DNA of 64,000 nt, taken from Drosophila persimilis (taxonomy: Eukaryota; Arthropoda; Insecta; Diptera; Drosophilidae). The notes below the pieces were generated by a model. That model worked only from the letters and a program-made list of their open reading frames with translations, was not told the DNA's origin and did no database searches. Location of the stretch: the NCBI RefSeq assembly GCF_003286085.1, contig NW_020825322.1:620001-684000 (forward strand). Reading direction: 5' to 3'. The translations under genes and the position numbers were made by a program. Below, piece after piece: positions 36,989 through 50,910 of this stretch (position 1 is its first letter; every line of letters starts with the position of its first letter).

Positions 36989-39011
36989 TGGTCGTGGTCC
37001 CCATTCCCATCTGCGACCTCATCGATGGACGATGGACCGATGGACCGCTGATGATGATCTCTGGGTGTCTGGTCCGTTTGATTGCCGAGAAATTAAAACG
37101 TTACGCTCGTTGACGCAATGCCCAAAACGAAGTTGACATGGCGATGGGTTTTAATGTGATGCCCCCATGCCGATCCTTCGATCATTCGATACTTGGATCC
37201 TTCGATCATTGGATACTCGGTGTATCCACTCATTGGTTGGGCCATCAATCAACCGTTGAAACAATCACCCACTCACTCCTCACCTCACCTTGCCCCATCG
37301 CATCGCATCCCATCCCATCTCATCCAACAGACAACAGACAGAGCGGTATATGTAGAAGGGCATGCGGTAGGCGGAATGCATTTCTTGCAATTTTCACCAA
37401 TAAAATTGCATAAAATACTATATGCAAAAGAATTACTCAGCAGCAGAAGCCTCTAGAATGGAGTCGGAAAGACGGAAAGACGGACAGACATCATGCCCGC
37501 GGCCCGTTTCCCGTCTTTCTGGCCATGTAAGAAACTTTCAACACCTTCGCACAGTCTCCCAATCTTTATGGGGCTGGTCCCTGCCAATGGTCCAATGGTC
37601 CACGCGGACTGCATTCAAATTGTTTCTGATTAGGGATACTCGTAGTTTGGGCTGCTGCGCACTGATCAACTTGCTCAATGGATCCCTGGATCCCAGGCCA
37701 GGTCTGTGGCTAAAAACTGAGACCGGGTCCAGTAGGTTGCGTGTGTGGATCGTTTGTTCGGTCCGCGGTCCTCTGTCCTCGGTCTGGTGATATATCTGCC
37801 ATTGCGGTGCCTGCATATATAATTAAGGTGTTTGCCCAGCTTTTGGGTTCAAAGCCAATAGGAAATTTACTGGAGCTATTCTTGGCGTGAATATTTCAGT
37901 TTCATTGTTCAAAATCAATTGGTTTTACCTTAGTGATATTCATTTTAATAGAGTTTTTATAATTGTATATCATTTACCCAAATTTGTATGGTACATTCTG
38001 ATGTGATTAAATATGTAAATATTATTTAATATATCCATTATCTATTAGTTTTGGGTCTCATCTATATCTTACATTACTGTCGGTTGCTGAAAGTTCTTCT
38101 CCCACACAATTGGCACGTCATTAGAGCCTTGTTTCTGTTGGGATTCGGTCCGATTCACCAATGGGTCTTCAGAAGAAGGCAAGTGGAGGCGTCCCCGTCC
38201 CCCACCTCTGGAGAGGGAGCGGTAAGAGCCTTCGATTCCCTGTGCTTTTTGTGCTCAACAGATTGTCATCACTATACCGCGAAGTGGAACTCTCCTCCAT
38301 CCCACAGAACCTCGTTCTTACTTCATACTGGGGCACAGGATGCGTTGTGAGATTGGAAGCGGGATGGAGAGATGGAGGGATGGAGGTATGGAGGGAAGGA
38401 TTGCCTAATGCAATAACAAATATTTATACTTTTTGCGATAAATGTTTGCGTTGGTTAATAAAGCGATTTGTTATTTGTGTATTCGTGCTCATAATTTATA
38501 TACCTAAATTGGATTAAGTCGTCGACGGGTCACGCATGCCCCACTCGACACCATGCGGCACCAGTCGAATGCGAATCCGAATGCGAATCCAAAAGCGGAG
38601 GCGTTGGTGTTAAGTTGTGCTCTGTTGGAACTGGAGGTTTGCTTTGGGGTCGGCTTTCATCTCGAAATCGGAATCGGTAGCGCCGCGGGCATCTCAAAAC
38701 TGTCTGGACTGCGACTGGCTCTTGGACCCAGTGAAGGTGTGAAAAAGTTTTTCTTTTATTACTTATTTGTTTGTTGGTGCATCGCATCCGCATTGGGGGC
38801 TACAGTGGATACATTGGAGGATGCCTGTTGTCGGATGGAGGAGCCAGGCTTAATGGTTTTGGTGCTGTACATGGCAAATTACTTAACCGGCAACCTAATG
38901 ACAACACCTACAAAACAGATCGCTCTCTGCCTCTCGCCCCATCATAGGGATAAACCCTATGTAGAGGAGACCGAGACTCTGAGAGGGGTCTGGCTCTGTG
39001 TCTGTTGTCTG

Positions 39012-39052
39012 AGGCCTGGACCTGGGCCTGGGCCTGGACCTGGACCTGGACC
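39012..39052. repeat. GGCCTG/GGACCT hexanucleotide repeat
   Basis: Seven units alternating between two variants. It encodes Gly-Pro repeats in one plus-strand frame. Confidence 0.9.
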
Positions 39053-41151
39053 ACTTCCCGAACAAGCCGATCATTTACAGGCAACGATCATTTATTTAAA
39101 AATTATTGCCACATCGATCACTGGCAGAGACACAGCGATCGTGGGGGATGGAGAAATCTGGGATTCGAGTCTGTTCCCTGTGTGCCATTTCATTATTATA
39201 GGGCACGCTCGATCGGCAGATCGCCCGATCGCCCGATCGTTCGGTTAGGAGAGAGAGAGAGAGGCTTCTGCTAAGTTTTTGCACATTTGATGAGGCAGCG
39301 ATGGACCGATCGGAGCGATCGACCGGATATGCTGCACACGCAGAATGATCTACATTTATTTATGGATCCTGCGCAACGGACAAGAGAAAGAGAAAAACGA
39401 AGCGAAGAGTTTTGCGAGCGACCAAAATCAATTGTAACTTTTGATTTTGATGAATTGATTTCAGATTGCTCAGATTTTGATAAGAGTCAGAGTGCCTGCC
39501 ACTCTGCCGCTCTGCCACTTTGTCCCTTTGCCCGTCTGTCCCTCTTCCGATGTTCGATTTAAAGTGTAAGCTGTCATTAGATCGCACTGATCACAATTAG
39601 GCAGCATTTTTCAGAGCCTTCACTCTCGCAAACACACACACGCTCTCTGGGGGCGATAAGGATAGACATTATAGGCAATTTGTTGTAATTGAAAATTAAA
39701 GTGTCAGCCTGTGGCATTCATTAAACCAGCGACAGAGAGACCAGGCGACCAGGGACAAGATAAAACTGTGGGCAGCACAGAGACATGGACGGAGACAGGG
39801 AAGGGGACAGGGACAGGGACAGGGACCCACGGGACATCCCATCGCCGACTGAGAGCAGCATTTATGCAGTTTTGTCGTCATGACATGATCGCCGACGCGA
39901 TAAGACTCTGGCTTACAAAGTGCAGATCCTGCGCTTACATTAAGCTGATATGCAAATTATGCGGCGGGGCTTATTCCGGCGAAATGTCGGCGATCGTCGT
40001 TTAAATTAGCGTTAGCAAAAGTATGCCAGGGCCAGGGCCAGAGACAGCCACAGGGACAGCCCTGGCCGGCAACACAGATTATCGATTCCCGATCGATCCA
40101 TCGCTCCATCGCTTCATCGCTCCATCCATCCACGTTCGAGGGCTGTGTGTATTTGTATTTAAAATTTACAACTTTTGCCTTTTGCCAACATTTTAATAAC
40201 GTTTTGATGAATTTTATATGCACCGCTTGTCGTCGCTGATCTGATGACTTCGATCATGGCTCTTGGCGCTCTCCTCTCCGGCCACGATCCATCCCTCAGC
40301 GAGTGTCAGTTTATGGGTTTCATTATATATTTGCCTCCTGATGATACCCTGCTACTCTCTGGGCAACTCATTCATTATTGATTATCGCTCTCCTCATGGG
40401 ATCCACAAAAGATTGAGAGAAGGCACAAAGAGTGGAGTGAAGAATCCAGATCTATTCGATTCCCAGGGATTTCCAGTGCTTTGGATCCAGCCAGACCTTT
40501 TGGTTGCCGTACTTTGGATTAACACTGAATGAACTAATTCCAGTGTATTTTATACTTTTTTCAAGATCTCTTACGCTCTAGAGGCTTTCAGAATCAGTAT
40601 CGGATGGAAAAATATCTTCAATTACCAAATAACAGCCTTACGGGGGAGCGCTTTTTCGAGTAACAGGTATCCGACAGTCTGTAGGGGCCGACAATAGCGA
40701 TCTTACTTATTTTTAATAGGCAGCGGCGGCAATGTCGCGATAGGCGATCGATCGATCGTCGCTCGGCCCAGCGATCGTGATTATGTTGTTGCCATTTTTT
40801 ACGATCCAGCCTAGCAGCAATCTGTAGCTCCCTGTGTAGTACCCTGTGTACCCTGTGGTACCCTTTGCATCTGCATATGGCGAGAGTCTCTCTCTCTCAC
40901 TGCCGACATTTGACAATATCTCTGACTGGGCACTAATTTACGAAACACCGATCGATGGGTTGACCGGGGATGATCATCGCTGGAGATCGCTGAACAATTT
41001 AATCGATTAAAACGGCCATTGAGCTGGGAATGAGGGGGATCTGGCTTTTGTATTTTCGGTTTGTCGCTAATAAAGAACGTGATATATTACACGCCAGAAG
41101 TCAGGAGTCAGGAGTCTTGAAATTGGCGTTCGAATTGGAGCTCTCACTGTG

Positions 41152-41170
41152 TCTCTCTCTCTCTCTCTCT
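41152..41170. repeat. TC dinucleotide run
   Basis: Pure TC tract of 19 bp. Confidence 0.9.
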
Positions 41171-44100
41171 TTCTCTGTATCAGTCCCTGTCTCTGTCTGG
41201 TAGGTGGCCAATGGAGCAACTTAATTTCAATCGGTTCGCTTATTGTTATGGCTCTGTTGTCGTGTAGTGAAACAATGGGATCAACATCAGAAGCACCAGA
41301 AACAGCAGCAGCAGAGCACACCAACGAAGAGGCAATAATAAAATTTAAGGATCCGATCGGGTCGATTGGGCGATCGGGGAGCCATCTGATGATCTGACGA
41401 TCTGGCGATCTCCGGACAGATCCTCCGCTCGATCCAATTATTGTGTGCGTTGTTGCAATAAATTCGTTTATCGCCGTCGCCGTCGTCGTCGTCGATGGAG
41501 CGGCAGTCGAAATCATTTAAAAGCGATCTGTTTTGCTTGTCGTTGTTGCTTCGGTTCAGATTAAGTGATTGCCAAAAAGATTTCATGCTCGGCATACAGT
41601 GCGTTTCACAAGAATAGGTATAGGCCTACGAAATCATCATAAAGGCTCGGAGTCAAAGCAAACGCTTCCAATCGAATGAAATCGAATCAAATCGGACTTT
41701 GGGGCAGGTCTACTCCATTGAACGGAAACAAGGGCAACATTTCTGGTCTAGATATGTATATTGTATGAGAACTGCAAGGACAACAAGGAGTTGCAAGAAG
41801 TGAGGTATATTAGCTTCTACTACTTTAATAAGAGAACGAGGCATCAAATCCGTTTCAGAATATTTCGAAATATCCGTATGAGAAGTTGGCCTTGCACTAC
41901 AGCCATGACAAGCACTGTACGCATAGTATCGTATCTGTATCTCCGGGCTAACCGAAGCTTACGCTGCTTACAAATTGATTGAGTTATGTAATTGCAATGC
42001 CGTTCCGTTCGGTTTTTTTTTTTTAGTTTCGAAGAGCTTTACATGACTGCGCTTTACATTTTAATTAAGAAAACGGCAGTGCATCTGAGTCTTGGGCTGG
42101 AGAGCCAGGGAAAGCTCTCAGCTCCCAGCTTCCATCTCCATCTCCCGCTCCTTGGACTGGGACTGGGATCGCCCTGTCACAACAGCGCTTTGGAGCGATC
42201 AATGCCATTTCACTTGATGTCGAAGTCGAAGTCGAACCTGGCAAAAGGCAGGCGCAGGCAGGCGCTGTGAAGCACATCATAAATCACCCAGGCGACAACG
42301 TCTCCAACTCCAGCTCCAGCTCCATCTCCAGTTCTCCATATACAACTCCATTCCCATTTCCAACTCCAGCTCAGAAACTTCATTCCCTAACTCGAACCCG
42401 AACTCTTTCTCCATGTCGATGTCCATGTCCATGTCCGTGTCTCCTTAGCATTTTCAGCCTCTTGCACTTGTTGTAAATTTCATCCGAAACTGTGAAGCGC
42501 TGCACAAGTGCCGCCTCCTGCTTTCTGCCACTGCAACTTTGGTAGCTGCCTCAAGTCCCTGTCCCTCTCCCTTTCCTTGCCCCTGCCCCTGCCCCTGCTG
42601 TTGGTGGCAGTGCCTCTTTTGGTTGCTTCTGGTTGCGTTCGGCTGTCATGACGTGCGCACAATGCGTGCGCATAATTCAGAGGAGTCCCAGCTCCATATG
42701 GAGCTGTGGCGTTGCATGCAACACGTCGCCTGTCCATCGTCCATCGTGTCCTGCTGCCCATGCAAGCTCGCTCATTCATTCATGCAACGTAACTCCATGC
42801 CCCATCTCCCATCCGCTATCCAACTGTTCACACACAATCAGCTCCCTTCTCCCTTCTCCTGGAGCTGTCATCACTTGGCTCATTGATTCAGCCACGGCAC
42901 ACATTCCTTTTGCTTGCCACTTGTCAACACTTCATTGCGCCGTCGACTACCAGTGCGACTCCAACTACTGCCTCCCTCCTTTTGGGCTCCTTTTGATAAG
43001 TCAATCATGCCAAGTGCCACATTCGAGTGCCGTTCCATGTTTGTGGCATTGTCTGCTTGCATTGTGGTTGGAAATTTGTGTGTCCCAACGAGACTTTGAT
43101 GGGGCCTGGCCTTTGTTGTGCTGGCCAGCGATATCCTTTGATGATCCTTCGATGATCGTTTCATTTGCATGACATCCACCATCCACCATCCCCCATCCCC
43201 CATACAGCATCATGTTCAGGCTCAGATTCAGGATCCAGCCCCAGCTTCCTTTGTGTGGGAGAACTGAGCAGCCTTCGTCAGGTGTAAGGACTCTGGTCTT
43301 AAAGCCAACTCTCATTAACCCATCATGAACATACTCACACTAAGCTCCAGCCCCAGCCCCAGCCCCAGGCCCGACCACAGCCACAGCTGAAGTTCCAGTA
43401 ATTTGCTTCCACTTAACAGCAGTCAAAATCTCTGAGGCCAATCCCCAGAAAAAATAATGAAAAAGGAAACAGAACCGAAGTGGAAATACCCTTGCAGCAG
43501 ATGCTATCGAATATTCCTAAAAACCGGTATAGCTTTTTCTATAGAAAATTACTACGATAGCCGCATAAACCGCAAGGATAGTTCCATCTAAAATAATGCA
43601 ATTTTCGCCGCAAGGTTTGAGACAAGTCTTTGCAAGAGTTTAGCTAAAGATATCTTCAAATCGATGCACTTTATGTCCACCTGATCATCAAAATTTGAAC
43701 CTTTGGAAGAGTATACCTCTATGCAGAAAAACCTCCTGCAATCGCGGCTGGTACAAATATTTTTTCACAGCTCATTAAAATGTAATTTGAAGAGCAAAAT
43801 GTTTCGCGTTTCCCGGTTTGCGGCATGCCTCGTAATAAACCGTTGCATTGATATTATCGCTAACCGGACCGGGAAAATAACACCCGAATAAGTGAAGATC
43901 ACCGAGAGAGAGGATCGAGGATCATCTGAAGTTAAGCCCCAAACTAAATGGCAACTTTTGCACTGCGATGGGGACAGGGACGGAGAGGGGGACGGGGCAT
44001 TCAACAATTTAATTAAAATGAAATTTTCGAATCACATTCAGACGAATGTGGGGGCCACGAGGGCGGTGGGGGTATACTTCTCTGATCTTGGCAGCAGGTT

Positions 44101-45101
44101 GATCATGATTGCGACTCTGGGGATGGAGCAGGGGATGGAGCAGAAGAGCGGACAGGACTATGGATACTGGACAGTGCATACTGGCTTGGGGAACTTGCCG
44201 CCAAAGCAGACGCCGCCGATGCCATCGAGCACTTGCACTTGTACTTCCACTCTTCCACTCTTCCACTACGGGGCCGGTCGGCCGGACGATGATCAATGAT
44301 CGCTGGCTCAACGCAATGCGACGCGATGCGACGACGACTTTACCAGTGCTCGCTCTCCAGAAAAACTGATCTTGATCGGAGCTACAACATTGAGTATGTA
44401 ATGCGCCATGCATTACGTGTATCTGAGGTTGTCATCGTGCCAGTTACTCGCATATTATTAATTGGATAGCCATAGTTTCGATCGTGCTTAGCCCTCTGAC
44501 TCTCCGTCTGAGTCTGATCTGTCGCTCCTCTTTTTGCTAGAATTTATGTGTTAATTTGTCTCGCCGCCAACTGTTGATTTATTCTCTGTGGATCTTCTTG
44601 TGGTTGTAATTATTGCCAGGGCAGGCCAGGGGAAGGGAATGGGGCAGGGGCAGTGGCAGTGGCAGTGGCAGCTCTTATCAGACCATTAGCTGGCAGAGAG
44701 ATGCGATCCAAAAACAGTTGGATCCCTGACTGGCTCCGGTATAGTCATAGTCGCCAACTGCAATTTGTTGGCCATGCCAGCAGACGACGACCGGCGACAT
44801 AATCATTTCCCTTTTTGTGCACCGCAATTTGTATTGTTCGCATAATTAAATTGACGCTTGACATTCCGCGACTCCAACTGCCGCTGCTCCACTGACATTG
44901 ACACGCGCAGGCCCTCCACCGCCCAGGCGAGCCCCACAAGCAAACCTTAAGCGATCCTCAGTCAAGTCCATCTAGCTGGTATAATTAGCAACGATTAAAC
45001 ACTTGTCGGTCCCACCCAGCTGCGGTTGAGAACAAAAGCATTTCTTATGGCTTTTGTCGGTTGTCGGGTCGGTTGCCTCCTCTGCTATTTAGCCAGCTAT
45101 T

Positions 45102-45163
45102 GCTAGGTCGCTAGGCTCCTGCTAGGCTCCTGCTAGGCTGCCGCTAGGCTGCCTCTAGGCTCT
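45102..45163. repeat. 11-bp minisatellite, GCTAGGCTCCT unit
   Basis: About five and a half units. The units vary only at their 3' halves (CTCCT, CTGCC, CTGCCT), while the core CTAGG is kept in all. No similar unit was seen elsewhere in the window. Confidence 0.85.
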
Positions 45164-45593
45164 GGAGTGGACCCAATGGAATTTGTCAAGCGCAAGGACA
45201 CATTGCTGAGGGCAATTAGGCGCCCGCGGCTCCTCCATTCAATGGCAATTGTTGTCAGGCTTGTTTGATTAGTCTGTAATTGGTCTGTGGTTGTGGCTGT
45301 GGCTGTGGTTGGGGCTGAGGTATGGCCTGGGGTATGGTCCGTTCTGGGTTCCTTCATCGATCGTTGTCCCCGCGCTGTAAATACTCAATTATGAATTTAT
45401 TGATTTTAATGAACATTATCAATTTGCAATATGAAAATGGGCCCAGTCCCAGCCCAAGTCACGGTTGCGGTCGCGGTCAGAGCAAAAGAAACAAAGCATC
45501 ACCATTTCAACAAAATATTAATCAAGTGGGGCATGATCAAGGTCGCCAGCATTGCACATAATAACAGGCTGCAACGCGGCAACGGGAGCCTCT

Positions 45594-45630
45594 GGAACTG
45601 GAACTGGCACTGGCACTGGCACTGGCACTG
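45594..45630. repeat. GGAACT/GGCACT hexanucleotide repeat
   Basis: Six units, the first two GGAACT and the rest GGCACT. Confidence 0.85.
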
Positions 45631-48600
45631 CCTTGGGTCCGATCGATCAATGCAGATTGCAGTTCATCAGCGACATCCATTAGTGATCCCTCTCTCTACG
45701 AGCAGCTCTAGCAGACGATGATCGCTGGCGGTCTTGGCCTAATAGAAGATCTTGCTAACCATTAATTTTCCCTCCCAGGATCATACTCGTATAATTCTTG
45801 GAGCAAACCGAGCCAGGGCCGAGGTGTATCTTGTGGCTTGATCTTGGGGAAGTAAATATATCTTGGGCTATCGAGAAAAGAATTTATTGAAATTTATCAT
45901 GGAAATTCGTATATTGCTTCTCTCTACCGAGTACTGATTCGATTAATCCAATCAAAGATTGATATATCGCTATGGACAAATTAATCAAACCTGATGAAAG
46001 TCATTGCACTAAACGTGTCAAAGATTGATCGCATATAAGTGTTAAACCGAACTTTCCATCAGTTATGGTTCAGTTTATCGGTACAATATACACACACACT
46101 CGTGTTGATCTTGGATATCATTCCCCGTTTGCCCTGCAATCTTCAACAAGTACTGAGTCCTGATTCCCGAGTCCTTAGTTCGACTCTTCCACTTAAAATC
46201 AATATGTAAATTCTTAGAGCGAATGTCACAATTGAAAGCTGTGCAAACAGCACCCCGTGTACCCGGACTGTGGCAAAGGATAGGCAAACACAAACAAACA
46301 ATATTCATTTGGAGTACCAGGACGAACACCACACGCGTCATAGACAAGCTGCAAATGCAGAAGTAGCGGCAGCAGCAGGAAGAGAAGGAGACAGAGGAAG
46401 AAGAGAGGATCGTGTCTGTCTGAGGAAGGCAGGAAGACGTGCCAATGTGCAACGCGTGCGCCTCGTCTCAAGTGATAAGAAACGCGCCCAAACACACACA
46501 AACACACAGCCACACAGCCGCACAGCCACACACAGAGCGACTGTGCCACAGGCAAGGAAAAGGACACGAAGAAAATATTAATTTACACTAGGGCAATGGC
46601 AATATCAGCTGCCTGGGGCATAAAGGGCTAGATCCGAAGTGCCGAATCGGAGCGAGGGTCTGGAATCAGAGTGCATCTGCAGTGTAGGGCAAAGGCAGCG
46701 GCAGTCCTGGCACGCACGATCCTCCTCCTTCTCCTTCTCCCGGGGCAAATATGAAACTCGACTGTCGCTAACCCCATCGTACACAGCCATCGTATCGTAT
46801 CGCATTGAACACCTTGCCATGACATAAGAATCGAAGTTGGCAAACGGGAATCGGGAATCGAGAATCAAAATCAAAATCGTAAGAAATGCCAGTTGACAAG
46901 AACGCCCCCGACATGTGCAACGTTTGCAGCTTGCCCCCGATTACGGATCTGTGTCTGTGTCTATGAGTGGATGTGGATCCGGACAGGAAGGAAACAACAA
47001 GAAGGGTTTCTCGATTTGCGTTTGGGTACGGGTTAGGCAACAATGTTGCTGTCAGCCAGCCAGCGATTAAAGATTGAGGAGAGGCGAACCGAGCAGCCAG
47101 CCGCCTGGTGAAGGAGCCGCCTCCCCTCCCCATAGAAGACCACTTTTTATGACTCTGCAGGAAGGTGAGACGAAAGGTGTCTGGACGCCTTCCAGAACTG
47201 GTTGTATTTGTCATAGTTTCTCGATAGTACACTACACGAGAGGAGCTTCTAGGGGCAATCTATGTACGATTAATTATATGTGTAGTTTTGGGAGTGTGTC
47301 TATAAATAATCTCTAAATTGCTTCTCTACGTACAAATATCCCTTAAAGGATCCAAAAACCTCCCTTTAGCTTATTGGCTGTGCTGATTTTTTCGCTCAGT
47401 GTAGTTTCATCTGTCATAATTGCTCTCCCCGTCGGACCGACGGTTAAGCAAACGACGATTTTTATGTGGTTTCGGTGGTTGTCTGGTGGTGGTCTTGCTT
47501 CCATATTCTGGATGGGATTTGCATTACGCCAGCCGCAAATGATGCAAATTTCCTTGGAGATTGCCGCTAAGATTACGCCCGGAAGATCGGAGATCGATCC
47601 GATCCTCGTGGCTTAGCCGCAACTAAATGCGGCTTAAACAGTGCTCTTAGGCGTGAGATTTTCATTACGATCTCGTTGTTCTCGTTGTTTCTGTTTCTGT
47701 TTCTATTTCTGTGCGTCTGTTTCGGGTGCTCTCTGTTGTCGGCGAAATTTCAAACCCCGCTTCTCGGGAAACGTATTCAGGGGCTAGCGAAAGAAAAACA
47801 CAATGATCGGAGGTTTTCGTGAGGTTTTTCTTTGCTTTGTGGCCAGGGAGAGGTCCTTTGCCGACGGCTGCAGGATATGTTCTGAATTTGTTTGCATGCA
47901 AAACAGTTTACAAACCCCCACGTATGTGTGTGTGTAACCTGAAACCTGCCCACAGGACCTCAACGATCAACATCAAAATCAACATCAACATCAACATCAG
48001 CAGCGGCAAAAGTCAGTCCTGAATCCAAAGTCAGAACTGAACCTAGAGGAATCCGCATCCGCAACCTCCCGTCAGAGCCCCGACACTCACAAAGTCCAAG
48101 AATCTGCAATCCCCAGCAAGAACAAGAGCCAGAGAACCCATGGCCCGAACTCCCTTTGTGGCATGATTCCGGACGGGACGCCTGCAGTTAGCCAATGGCC
48201 GGAGGCCAACCTGAGACGTTCTGGGCTGGCTGCCAAAATAATTAAGTCGTTTGCTCCAACAATTAAATAATTCAGCAAATTGTTCTGTCCCAAACCCCCA
48301 GAAAAGTCTCCGATTCTCGAATCTGGCTTCTCGTTTTGCTGCTGCTCCTGCTCTCCATTGAAAGATTCGTGAATTTTGTTTAATTGCAATTTGGCTGCGA
48401 GCGACAGTTTAACATACGAGATGTAGATGGAGACGGCCTCAGCGTGAGAAAAATGCATAATTTTTTTTAATGTGCCTTCGGATTTTGGTAGTTTTCTGAG
48501 CCGCATGAACCAAGCACCAGGCACATTCATCATGGCTTCACGTGGCACAGTGGTTCATTATTTGGTGGTAAAGTTCTCAAAGGCGTTCAAAGTCTTTAGA

Positions 48601-49894
48601 CCCCAAACACCCTTCCGAAAGATTGGACTGAGCGTTGTCTTCCTTGAATATGGGATACAAAATACACTCATTTGCAACACCAACTCTTGTTCAACAAAAA
48701 CCCAAGACACCTAATCCAAATTGTATTACGATCTTTAGACTACATATGTATATCATAGACTTATAGGCTCTCCTTCCCTTCTATAAAATTTGCAATATTA
48801 TGCATTATGCCACTATATGCAGGGAAAGGTATTCATAATTGTGGTTTGAAGGACCCTATAAAATGTACAAGATTCGATTAAATCGCATAAAATATCTTTT
48901 CTGCCACTGTGCCTTGTATCGTGCTAATGCTGACAGAGGCGGCGGCGGCGGCTTTCACTGGCGTTGGCAGTCGGCGACTACTGTGCAACGCCCACTTTTT
49001 GGGCAGCCCAGGGACCAGGCACCAGCAGAGACATAAGAGACACAAAGGCAGTCGCATAATTACACTTTTGTTTTACATTTCTGTTTTGGCCAGGCGAATT
49101 CCAGGAGCTGTCCACCATCCATATCCCAGTCCCAGTCACACTCGCAGTCACACTCGCAGTCCCAGCTGGTCAGCCTCGGGCGTGAGGACGAGGACCTGAT
49201 GTACTCGTGTATGTGGGACCTGTGGAGTGCGGTGTGTATGTTTGTGGATGGATGATGCGTGCCGCACGGACAATTGTCACATGCACACACATGCGGCTTT
49301 GTTCTGGCCATTGTCCTCCGCTGGTTCTGGGTCTGCGTCTGGGTCCCCGGGCATTGTACTCGTATGTGGTTTTGGGCCACTCGAAAGCCATCAGAATCAG
49401 AATACCCATGGGCTGGACTGCTTGTCCCGTGGGCGGATGCCATGCCAATCGTCTTAGGTCCTCTTATTTTTCTTTCTATCACTTTTGTCAAAGGCAATTA
49501 GGATTCATCCAGCCTCTCGTTGTTTGCTTGTCGGAGGCGTGCAAAGCGGTTTAGACTAGGTTTAGGCCCTGGACAGTGCGGTGATCTATCGTGGTCTCTG
49601 GAGATCTCCCTAGATCTCTGGTGATCTAGTTACCGACTTCAATTGAGCCAAATTGGGTTACGAATTGTCCCGGCCCTCGGGGTTTGCCAACATCTGGGAT
49701 TTGACTTTTTCACTCCTCACCCACCGAACAACCACGACAACAGGACAACGGAGTGTTGATCCACATCCGATTTTCGGTTCAGGTCCAGTGTCACGTGTGG
49801 GCGCGTCAACTGCTGATTAGCAAGAAAAGTCGCTTGCTGTCGCTTCTGTTAGCATATTAGGAAAGGCTTATAATAGGATCCCCCACAGGGACAG

Positions 49895-49915
49895 CGACCG
49901 TCTCTAAGACGGTCG
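49895..49915. repeat. Perfect 9-bp hairpin with 3-nt loop
   Basis: CGACCGTCT (49895-49903) and AGACGGTCG (49907-49915) are exact reverse complements around CTA. Confidence 0.8.
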
Positions 49916-50880
49916 TCTCCAGTTTCACTTATTGCTCATTTCTTTTGCATTCATCAGAGGCCATCAAACCAAGCCTCAGTTCGATTCCGAGTCAGACTCC
50001 GAGTCCGAGTCCTCATCCCAGCTACAGTTGTCGCCGTCTGCATCAAATCAATCAAATTGATGCGCCTCAATGGCCAGAACTTGAATGACGTGAGGGTCTG
50101 GATGATCGGACAATATTTAAACTAACAAAGCTGATGCCCACAAACAGCCACGGGAACCGTTGGTGGAGTCTTCATTGAGGATACACCTTCGGGGTATACT
50201 CTAAGAGAAGTAAGACTCAACCAATCGGGTGAATCATTTTTGGAAGGCAATAAAGTGGATGAGCATCCAAGGGGGAGATTGTATGACTTTATTTTGGGAG
50301 ATTTCTCAACAGATTCACTACATTATGTACCTACCTATTTCGTAGGCAGGATAATCGTACGTATTTTTTGGGGAAAACCCTTCAGTGCCCCTGCCAAGGG
50401 TATCTGAATGTTCGGCTCTTCCTAGCCCTATCTGCCTCCCTGTTTTTTTTTGTGTTTCGGATTTACCATAAAAGCAATCATAATCCGCACACACTGAGCG
50501 CTGACAAAAAGTTGTCAATTAAGTTCATCAAGCGATCCACTGAACCGAACCACTGGCAGATCCTCCACTCCACCGCAATCCACTCCACCGATGATGATGA
50601 TCATCATTCTACAGTGCCTCAGTTCAGGTTCAGACAGATATATGTTAATGCCGGGCCTCCATGTAGTCAAATGGAGCAGCTACTGACTGGATCGGTGTAT
50701 CGATCGGGGATTGGGTTGGATTGCATGTTCTTCGGATGTTCTGTGTGGATCTGGCTGTGGCTCTGGCTCTGGCTGTCTTCTGGAGGATGTTGTGTGTCTT
50801 CACCACCCAGGCAGCGCATTTATTATGATTGCATTTTGGGCCAAAATATGTGTTTTTTTTTCTGGCCCTCTTCTCATAGC

Positions 50881-50910
50881 TTGTTGTTGTTGTTGTTGTT
50901 GTTGTTGTTG
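50881..50910. repeat. TTG trinucleotide run
   Basis: Ten perfect TTG units. Confidence 0.95.

Larger units (their letters stand above)
29810..38050. other. Intergenic spacer upstream of scute
   Basis: No gene is supported; the open frame at 30279-30887 looks random. The block includes E-boxes at 33134-33141 and 33242-33249, a GAT repeat (34396-34450), a GGATGT repeat (36965-36988) and AT-rich islands (about 32.5-32.76, 33.65-34.15, 34.76-35.15 and 37.85-38.05 kb). The third island starts with TACACTGAGAGAAAA at 34761, like the termini of the TIR elements. In D. melanogaster the scute sensory-mother-cell enhancer lies about 3 kb upstream of scute, so its counterpart is expected here. Confidence 0.65.
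38050..49000. other. Intergenic spacer between scute and achaete, middle part
   Basis: No gene is supported. The longest ATG frame (38553-39248, plus, 231 codons) depends on a GGCCTG/GGACCT repeat (39012-39052) and shows no domain. Other content: GGGACA repeat (about 39804-39826), TC run (41152-41170), CCAGCC repeat (about 43347-43367), an 11-bp minisatellite (45102-45163), GGCACT repeat (about 45594-45630), an E-box GCAGCTGG on the minus strand at 45016-45023, and AT-rich islands near 40.52-40.70, 43.48-43.74, 47.2-47.4 and 48.7-48.9 kb. Confidence 0.6.

Noticed and set aside
38553-39248. 231-codon ATG open frame on the plus strand
   Set aside because: Longest non-bHLH frame with a real ATG, but it runs through a GGCCTG/GGACCT repeat giving Gly-Pro repeats, shows no domain, and has no visible splice or promoter context.
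47228-47403. TIR element with left end TACACTACACGAGAG and right end minus TACACTGAGCGAAAA
   Set aside because: The right end is good, but the left end agrees only in TACACT and the flanks differ (CGATAG against GTTTCA).
50190-50385. Further TIR-type island (TACTCTAAGAGAAG to minus GCACTGAAGGG)
   Set aside because: The ends match too weakly and no flanking duplication was found.
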